NCBI GenBank assembly: GCA_000729835.1
Contig: JFHB01000044.1
Coordinates: 1 to 64,000 of the forward strand
Reading direction: 5' to 3'
Source of the DNA: Atkinsonella hypoxylon
Lineage: Eukaryota > Ascomycota > Sordariomycetes > Hypocreales > Clavicipitaceae
Length of the DNA stretch: 64,000 bases
This document shows, piece by piece, positions 56,597 through 64,000 of this stretch. The notes beneath the pieces are model-generated. The model was not told the origin of the DNA. It was given only the letters and a program-made list of their open reading frames with translations, and did no database searches. Every line of letters starts with the position of its first letter. Position 1 is the stretch's first letter. Position numbers and translations under genes: made by a program.

Positions 56597-57788
56597 TCAT
56601 TTCGCTGCCACCTCAAACTTCTTTGGATCCATGTTGATCTTGCACAGTCGTGCAACACAGCCACTTAACTGGAGCAATGTCTGAACGCCTTCCAATATCT
56701 TCATATGAGTGAAGCCAATCTCCTTGATGAACTCTAATTTTGAATGCTCACTCAACGTTGGAATCGTCTTTGTCACTTTGAACATGGTGCTTATGATGTC
56801 ATGGCTTGAGTACCCCAACTCCCAAAGCTCCCTCAATGTGTCCAATGCAGAATCTACATTTCCCTCATAGCATGCTTTCAGCATGGCCTGCACCTTGATG
56901 GGATGAGGAGAATCGACGACTTTGAAGACATTGTCGCCCGAGACGAAACCGAAACCTGCAAATGTTGACTGCAAGTTATTGATCGCTTGGCGCATGTCAC
57001 CCTCTGCGCTGAATACCAGAGCAGCGAGGCCATCGTCGCTATACTCAACATTCTCAGCCTCAATAATCTGTAATAATCGCTTCACAACTTGCGCATCAGA
57101 TAACTTGGCGTAGCGCAGAATGGCACATCGCGATTGAAGTGGCTCGATAATCTTGTTCGACTGGTTGCAGGCAAACGCAAATCGAGTTGTGTTGGAATAA
57201 ATTTCCATAGTTCGGCGAAGTGCTTGTTGCGCACCGGACGTCATGCTGTCTGCTTCGTCGAGGATAATGAGCTTGTGTCGGCCGGGAGGCAACGTCACCT
57301 TCTTTTGTGCGAAACCCTTGATTCGATTACGAACAACATCAATACCTTGAGCAAATTTCTCAGTAAGCCAAGAAGGGTGGTCTCCGAATCTCGAAATTTC
57401 AACTCACCTCGCTCATCACTCGCATTCAACTCCAAGACAGCCTCTTTGTAGGAGTCTCCAAGCAGTTGTCTAGCTAAACAAAGAACGCTAGTAGTTTTAC
57501 CTATGCCAGGCATCCCCGAAATAATAACATGAGGCATGTTTCCTTCCTTTGCAATGATCTTCAATCGTTCAATTGTTTCTGTGTTGCCCACCACATCATC
57601 CAGAAAGACAGGGCGGTACTTTTCAACCCTACCCGCATGGGTTAGAAGCATTGTTAATGTCGAGTGACGGCCTTCCAACCAACTCACCACGGCAACTCAT
57701 AAGTTGGTGACCCATTCGAGGATGATGCAAGCGCTGCTTTGGTGGCAGCGGTTGAGGACTCGCCTTTTTCCTCGGCTTTGGCTGGCAT
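56597..57788 (-). CDS. RFC4: Replication factor C subunit (yeast Rfc4 / human RFC2)
   Basis: AAA+ subunit of the clamp loader that places PCNA on DNA during replication and repair. Exons 57788-57688, 57628-57408 and 57345-56597 give 356 residues. Motifs run in order: PWVEKYRP near residue 33, Walker A GMPGIGKTTS, ELNASDERG, Walker B LDEADSMT, sensor 1 ACNQSNK, and the SRC motif with the arginine finger (QSRCAILRY). The GIDVVRN segment and overall match favour the Rfc4 subunit over Rfc2/3/5. It is head-to-head with FCF1, the start codons 340 bases apart. Confidence 0.93.
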
Positions 57789-58127
57789 GACGGCAGTGAT
57801 TGGTGATGTGAATAGATTAACGAACAGTTCAGTCACTTTACGCGACACGGCGCGTCTACCGTAGCGGGCTGGCGCTGGCAGTCCTTAACCCAAGATAGAT
57901 GGGGCTTGGAGATGGTCCGTGCACAAAGTACCTGCCACCGCCTTCAGACGCAGCGGCGGCAAATTGACGGGACTTTTTCTCAACATACCAGTCTTTGCGA
58001 ACACGATCGAGATTCAACAGCACTTCAACACGAGCCTGTCGCAACACTTTCCGAACGATAGAGCGATTGCGTGAGCCCTGTTCAAAATTTCCCATAAGGT
58101 TAGGCAGCAGCTCTCGCAGCTACTACC
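57789..58127. promoter_or_regulatory. Bidirectional promoter of RFC4 and FCF1
   Basis: This must serve both genes. ACGCGAC at 57840-57846 and GGCGCGTC at 57849-57856, about 55-65 bases upstream of the RFC4 start, resemble the MluI cell-cycle box (ACGCG) that drives replication genes at G1/S in yeast. Resemblance only. Confidence 0.4.
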
Positions 58128-58842
58128 ATGGGTGTCGCAAAGAAAACGAGAAAGTTTGGACAGGTATGCACTTATCGATAAGCAATGCTGCAGTCGGAAA
58201 AAATGCTGATGATGTACCACAACAGGTCAAACGAGTGTTGGGCCAGCGTGACGCCAGATTAAAAGTGAACCAGCAGAAATCCGAAGCCGAAGCCCAGGAA
58301 AAAAAAAAGAGGACTGTTAACGGCGATCTTATTCGCGAGGTGCCGCAAATGCCTAGCAACATGTTCTTCCAACATAACACAGCTCTCGTTCCTCGTATGT
58401 CCTGAACCAATGGAGCAATGCATCGTACAGATGAACTAATGATGTGAAAGCGTACAATGTCTTGGTAGACACCAATTTTCTTAGTCACACAGTTCAGCGA
58501 AAGCTATCGCTATTAGAGTCAATGATGGACTGCCTATACGCTAAATGCAACCCGATCATCACGTCGTGTGTCATGTCGGAATTAGAGAAGCTGGGACCGA
58601 AGTACAGACTGGCTCTGCGAGTAGCTCGAGACGAACGATGGACAAGACTAGATTGCGATCACAAAGGTACCTATGCAGATGACTGCTTAGTAGACCGAGT
58701 GAGCAAGAACAGGATATACATTGTGGGCACAAACGACAAGGCGCTTAAGCAGAGATTACGAAAGATCCCTGGCGTACCGCTGATGAGTGTCGCGAGGGGG
58801 AAATATGTGATCGAGAGGTTACCGGACGCTCCTCATTCTTAG
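58128..58842 (+). CDS. FCF1: PIN-domain rRNA endonuclease FCF1 (UTP24)
   Basis: Nucleolar SSU-processome nuclease that cuts pre-rRNA near the 5' end of 18S. Exons 58128-58163, 58226-58394 and 58451-58842 give 198 residues, close to yeast (189). The 12-codon first exon, MGVAKKTRKFGQ, is the conserved basic N-terminus. The PIN fold carries its acidic residues in VLVDTNFLSH, VMSELEKLG, YADDCLVD and GTNDKALKQRLR, all present. The C-terminus VARGKYVIERLPDA is typical. Confidence 0.95.
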
Positions 58843-59554
58843 AACTCTTTAAATGCCTCTAATACCAATGATGCTCATGACGATTCGACCGCTGCTATTG
58901 ATGGGTGATGCCATTTCTCGTTGGTGCGACTTGTAATTCGCAGAGCAAAGTACGCACGTAGCGGATGATTTGGCCAATATTCTTCTTCATGACTGAGTGG
59001 AAATCCAAGTTTCTGCATTATGGCCAGACCCTGCATTCCTGTCTAGTTCTTGATGGGTATGGGTTTGCTGTCATGTGGGCATTGGAGATGAGCAGCTTAA
59101 CACCGATCGACCCTGTCCCGTTCATACATGTAGTGTAATACCAGACATACCAGACTGTATTAGTCCGATGGCGGCTCTGCCTAGCGGCCGCGTGGCTGTA
59201 CAAGGAAGCAGAGTCATCAGTCAGTGGATTTGCACCAGTCAGCGAGCTACGAGCTTGCATCTGCAGTCACAATGAAACGCTGGCCATCTTACTCTTCTTC
59301 GACTTCACCACTGAAGCTTTGCGAATCCCGCCCACACGAATACGAATAACTTAATCGAGGCTCTCAGCAAACTTACGTCAATTGATCCTGGACTCAATAT
59401 TTCACAGTCGCCACCAGCCACGTTATCAGACTCCATCCATGTAGGCCCCGTGATCCCATCTCCGGGAGACAGAATCATCCATATACGCACAAGAGGCCTC
59501 CTTGCCTTTGTCCCCATGTCGCAACTGAAAGCTGGATTATGATCCCGGCAGACA
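58843..59554. other. Intergenic region downstream of FCF1
   Basis: Nothing recognisable. The minus-strand frame at 59305-59703 overlaps the proposed pseudogene and shows no signature. Confidence 0.45.
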
Positions 59555-60845
59555 TGTGGCCAGTGCGAGAAGAAGAAACGCGCAGACCGGCGCATGTACG
59601 CACATGTACGCACCAAAGTTAGAGAAGAAGCGGCGCGCGCCAAGAACATGAGCACCCAGTGGAAGAGACTTGCTGGCTTGGCAAGGGGCATGCTGGATTG
59701 CACAAGCGGATCTCAAGGGAAAGTACGGAGCGACAACAATGCTGTGCCCTCACCGGAAGGTCAAGGACGAATCGAACGACATGTGTAGGGGATACGCATT
59801 GCATAGCTAGGTTAGAGCAGGCAGGAGACCTAGTCCGCATCTGTTATGACTGACGGTGTGCTGTACACTGGAGTCGAACTCGTCGCCCAACATCCCGAGA
59901 GACATGTTGACGATCGACTCATTACAATCCGTTATTCCTCAGTGTGCCACACTCAACTTAACCGCTTCTTAGAACAAAGGATTTCCTCGATCGGATTTGG
60001 GCTAGCAAGGAGTAGAGATAACTCGATTCAAAGACCAACGTTTCTACAAAAGAACGATCCGCCTTATCCACGGTCCGCCTTATCTAGGCATTCCATAGTA
60101 GCATCACAAGCTTCAGAGAAAGAAGTATGCTTGCTTTTGGTTGGATCCAGCTCAGTTTGCATCCACTGGCTTGCCCTAACTCTTCAAGCTACTCCCTGTT
60201 ACGCGTTCCGTCCGTGACCGCATCAAGCAGTATCGCTCTAACGCACGGTGTTTACTCGTCTCGGACAAGTTCACACGACCATCTACACACGCTCCAGCTT
60301 TTCTACTCAACGTCGAAGCACACTTACTGAACCGCGCGGCCCAGAGCCAACTCCTACATCCAGTTAGCGTTGGCATCCACTCACTCCTCAAGATGGGCCT
60401 TCATCGAGATCTTGAAAGTGGGCAAACGTGTCGCCGTACGAGAGTGAGATAAGAAGAATGGCTGCGGAGCGTGGCTGTAGAGATTGAGTTGCTTATGTAC
60501 TTTCACGTAGGCTTACCTAGCATGCTTCAGGACATCGAAGCAGACACTTGCATATCACCGAATGTTCAGAACAGACATATTGACAAACATTCCGCCTCGT
60601 TGCCTCCTAAGCGGCCGATGAATGGCCATACGCACATGGCCTACGCAATCAAAAAGTCCAGGATCCTTGGCATTTTTGGTCGAATCGTCCGTCAGGCTCA
60701 GACCCTGCTGTACTCTTTCACAGACTTAATGTCGCAGAAACGGTCCCAGAACAAGGGGAATGCTTACTCCCGTCAGAAGTGTCTAGATGCGATCTTCTTC
60801 CTCGACCAGCAGCGAGATACGATTCCAAGACAGGTGGAGTGCTAG
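59555..60845 (+). pseudogene. Decayed Zn2Cys6 / fungal-specific transcription factor
   Basis: Fragments of a fungal regulator appear in order but in changing frames. At 59555 TCGQCEKKKRADRR looks like the start of a Zn2Cys6 cluster with the third cysteine lost. At about 60278 DHLHTLQLFYSTSKHTY fits the early part of the middle homology region, at 60390 KMGLHRDLESG is its hallmark motif, and at 60431 SPYESEIRR continues it in another frame. From 60471 GLPSMLQDIEADTCISPN and, later, AYAIKKSRILGIFGRIVRQ resemble the following segments. At least three frame changes and several stops separate the pieces, too many for introns alone. The GLHRD block is the strongest evidence; the zinc-cluster part is weak. 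Confidence 0.5.
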
Positions 60846-62969
60846 GCTCGACTTCATGGTTTCTATCGTCCTAGGCTGCAATAGTGGCTATGATAATATA
60901 TTTATTTGCGCGCAAAGTGGAAGCATCCGGGCCATTAGGCAGAAGTCGACTTTGATGGGAGGAAGCCGTCCAAGGGGAAGTCAGAAACTTGCTCAAGCGG
61001 TCTTCTGTCGTTGGACGACATAGCAAATGACGTGGGGAAACCGAAAGATCCGAGGCTACGTTGGCAGAAGGTTGGCCGAGTACCTATACGAGCTACCACG
61101 GGCTCAGCCGTCCAATCGAAGGAGTCGTCGTCAGGAGCCTATTCTACCGAATCGGACTTTTTTGTCTTCATACGGGTTGGATGATGTCGTGCACATATTT
61201 AGCGTCGTTAACTTGGGATGATTGAACTCATTCGTTATAGGAGCCTCAGCATCCGGTTTTGCACCATCCCTAGTGGCCAAGCAGCCAGCAGCACGAATCT
61301 TCCCATTAGAATCAGCGGAAGACATAGACTGGGTATGTAGCCCTTACTAATTCCTTTTTTATGCTTCTCGCAGGCTCACTCCGGTTTCTGCCTTATTACT
61401 TTGTGGTATTATTTCCTAACCCTTGCTACGGACTCTGTACCAGCGCTATTTTGACGTTTCCCTAGCACAGAACCACACAGTACGCTTTGTTTGAACCTCG
61501 AATCGCATCAATCATGGGCCGAAAAGATACCATTAGGTGATAGCCTTCACATGCCAGGTCTGGAGATATGGACAGGCACATCTGGGGAAGCGCCGAGTAG
61601 CTGCACATGATTGCATATATGTTGGACTTTACTTAAACTGGGCCATGCCACACTCCATCATGAAAGCCTATCCTGGCAGAGTTGCGTGGCCGATATCCGT
61701 CGCGCGACAAATGCCATGATGCTGCTTCGAAGTACCCCCCTCCCCCACAAACACGTACCTAGTTCGTATCATGTACCCTCCAGGAAACCACAAAATCGTT
61801 TGCTAGCATAGCACTCTGCATGAGAAGCACTGCATGTGATTATTGAGCCTGTCCACAGAACAATACCTGCTTTCTGAACGTGGGTTGAAACTTGAGCCAA
61901 TCGTGATTTTAAGCTCCAAAATCGGCCGATAAGAGCCACATGGCCACACCATGATGGATGGACCAGACTAAAGAGCAACGAGATCGAAATGCCATGCAGG
62001 AGCAAGTTGATAGCAACGAATCTAGCTTCCGGAGCAACGCCAGCGCCATTTGACTTGGTCTAGCCACACCACAGGCAGTCGAGCTGGCAAGGAAAAGGTA
62101 ATCACGCCATGTCTCGATTTTCAGTTCTTCACGCCCTGAGTGGATGTAGATAAGCAATGGAACATGGTCCGGCGGACCATTGCATTTGTCGATTCTCCCA
62201 GTCAACAGATCGAGAACTGTTCGATGAAATGACGACAGCGAAACAAATGTTCAATTCGGCACGGCTTCTGTGTCATTCTGCTGGGCCCGGGAAAGGGTCG
62301 ACTCTCGACTGTCCCGAAGTGGGCCGGGCAAGACTTGGCTGCTGCAAGGCCCAAAGTAGGCCCAAAGTAGGCCGAATTGGTTCAGATATGTGCCGTCGTT
62401 GGCGGACCTGTGCGGAGTATTCCGTACTAGGACATGCATCATCGAGTGCCCCTGTTTCCCCGCAGATCTAAAAAAACTGGCGCCGTTGGAAAAAAAAAAA
62501 GAAAGAAGTTACAAAGGCAAGCACGGTTTAAGTGCGGAAGAGAGATTCAGTCGAACCATTGAATTGTTTACAGAAATACTTGCAGGTGCGATAATGCCGA
62601 GTTCGACGCCTACATGATGCGCGGAGTTTACACTGTAATTCTGTAAGCTACTAAGCCGTACATGTTAGCAGGATCCCTTGTGACTTTTTTTCGCGACTCC
62701 AGTCTCACTTGGACCAGCTCAGTAGTATATACTGTGAGTACGCTTACCAATTAGCGTGTATATAAAACTATGTACCTACCCAGATAGGCACGCGGGTCAA
62801 GAAAAAGAGGCCGGTCAAGCGCCTAGGGTTGTGGGCAACGACCGGCCACTTTATTATTCTTAACCCGCGTGGTAGGTCGCTTGTAATACGATCTAACAGA
62901 TACGAGGCCGTCCCACACAGGAGGAATATAATGGCGGCGCAGGAAGGACTGACGCAACCTATTCTACAT

Positions 62970-62984
62970 ACCTAGGTACCTAGG
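62970..62984. repeat. Palindrome CCTAGGTACCTAGG
   Basis: A perfect palindrome of the family at 6926-7004 and 50145-50158. Confidence 0.55.
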
Positions 62985-63317
62985 CACGCAAAGTTGAACG
63001 AGGGACCAGTATTATGTACGAGTGGCTTAGAGGTCCATGCTTGATTGGATCTATTCTTGTTGCCGCCGAAATAGACTTGTAGTTAGTTCAAGGGGCCGAG
63101 TTGCAGCTGAAAATATTGAGCTTCGCCAGCTGCAGTATGCTTCGTTAGAACGCCGCAAACGAAGAACGAGTTCGGTGTTATGGAAGTTACTCATGTGAAG
63201 AACAACTCTTTGGCCCATGGCCAGACTACAAAACTAGAGAGCGCGAATAGTCGCACTCACTGCGCGTCTGCAACATTGCTGGCTGGACGTTGGTTGATTT
63301 CGTAGACCCGACATCGA

Positions 63318-63360
63318 AGCTGTGCTGTCAGCTGTCGGCTGTCGGCTGTCGGCTGTCGAG
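63318..63360. repeat. GTCGGCT tandem repeat
   Basis: About five units of CTGTCGG/CTGTCAG in a row. The sequence TGTCGA(G) recurs in the following 200 bases. Confidence 0.7.
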
Positions 63361-63604
63361 AGTCGGGATCAGGTGGCGGTGTCAGCTGCTGGTTCTTTCT
63401 TGAACAGGTTGTGACTCCCACGAAAATCGTCGTCAAAGATGCGGCTTCGTCTTCCAGCCACAATTTGGGCCGTGATCAGGCACAGGTGTAAGCGTATAAG
63501 AAGGTCGTCCGTCAGCAACATGGCTGTCGAGTGTCGACATGGCAGCCAGAAGAAAGCAATGGAACCACCATGTGACCTTTTGCAGCCGCGAGTCGGGCAG
63601 TTGT

Positions 63605-63620
63605 GGGGGGGGGGGGGGGG
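63605..63620. repeat. G16 homopolymer
   Basis: Sixteen consecutive G. Length may be inexact in any assembly. Confidence 0.8.
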
Positions 63621-63836
63621 ACGGCGGCAGACGGCTCGGAACTACCTTTGGCTGTCGGGAATCGGACGGGCTCCGTGCGTCGCTTGCGATAAACTAAGCC
63701 TCTTTGTATTAAATGGATGTCAGAAACGGATTAATGGCTGACTAGTAACTAGACTTTGGAGTGGATGGAGAAAAGGGAAGTGTGTCACCTACTACCCAGT
63801 GCCTTGGAGCCCGCAAATCCACACGACCTGTCTTGA

Positions 63837-64000
63837 TCATACCGCCGCTGCTTGCAATCTTGACCACAGCACCGTAACGGTCTCGCTGTCCGTCTGGTCC
63901 TCGCCCTGCGACTGATGAATAAATATTACAGGCAGTGGGAAGGGCTGGTGGAGGCATATCTTGACATTGTGCTTCGTCTCATCGAAGCTTACAAACCTGT
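63837..64000 (-). CDS. Possible 3' end of a gene entering from the right edge
   Basis: On the minus strand one frame is open from the window edge to a TGA at 63839-63837, about 54 codons, with FVSFDETKHNVKICLHQPF and ending in SRLQAAAV. A different overlapping frame (63742-63957) is open for 71 codons. Neither shows a family signature, and the window ends before a decision is possible. Confidence 0.2.
   Translation of the reverse strand, partial: RFVSFDETKHNVKICLHQPFPLPVIFIHQSQGEDQTDSETVTVLWSRLQAAAV

Larger units (their letters stand above)
60846..63836. other. Gene-poor right flank
   Basis: No gene is supported. A CGGAGTATTCCGTA near-palindrome lies at 62412-62425, CCTAGGTACCTAGG at about 62970-62984, a GCTGTCGGCTGTCGG repeat at about 63318-63360 and a run of 16 G at 63605-63620. 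Frames at 61537-61811 and 61909-62205 are short with no signature; they may be older debris from the pseudogene at the left. Confidence 0.45.

Overview
The window is 64 kb of nuclear DNA from a filamentous ascomycete. The signs are short GT-AG introns, a fungal Zn2Cys6 regulator, fungal cell-wall enzymes and Pezizomycotina-type versions of housekeeping genes. Protein resemblance (a CTF1/FarA regulator of about 908 residues, a CBF5 of 481) and promoter palindromes such as CCTAGGTACC suggest Sordariomycetes, probably Hypocreales; that placement is inference. Exon borders were placed by hand from reading frame, splice sites and family alignment from memory, and may be off by a base or two. I saw no rRNA, convincing tRNA, CRISPR array or intact transposon.

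Layout, left to right. (1) 1.9-6.0 kb: a FarA/CTF1-type fatty-acid and cutin regulator with two unusually long introns. (2) 8.0-10.9 kb: a KAR9-like microtubule protein with a GAS2 domain. (3) 11.5-21.5 kb: two cell-wall genes transcribed apart, a membrane-anchored GH16 glucanase/transglycosidase and a multi-pass GT2 polysaccharide synthase, separated by 5 kb of satellite-rich non-coding DNA. (4) 23.0-25.1 kb: an intronless secreted, membrane-tethered phosphodiesterase/nuclease-fold protein, then an NmrA-like gene fragment. (5) 26.0-38.0 kb: a housekeeping block of LSG1, LTV1, SAC3 and CBF5, with LSG1 and LTV1 sharing one short promoter. (6) 38.6-53.9 kb: an accessory block of two duplicated families, a tandem pair of NTA1-type N-terminal amidases with long disordered tails, and on either side a paralogous Cys-rich single-pass surface protein. 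(7) 54.1-58.8 kb: compact housekeeping genes again: a derlin, a small membrane protein, RFC4 and FCF1. (8) 58.9-64.0 kb: a gene-poor stretch with a decayed transcription factor and possibly the end of a gene running off the right edge.

How the genes relate. LSG1 (60S maturation), LTV1 (40S export), CBF5 (rRNA pseudouridylation) and FCF1 (18S processing) all serve ribosome assembly. SAC3 exports mRNA, RFC4 loads the sliding clamp and the derlin serves ER-associated degradation. GH16 and GT2 plausibly act together on the wall. The most unusual part is the 38.6-53.9 kb block: both members of each family keep matching intron positions, and the two amidases keep intact Glu-Lys-Cys triads, so these look like retained functional duplicates.
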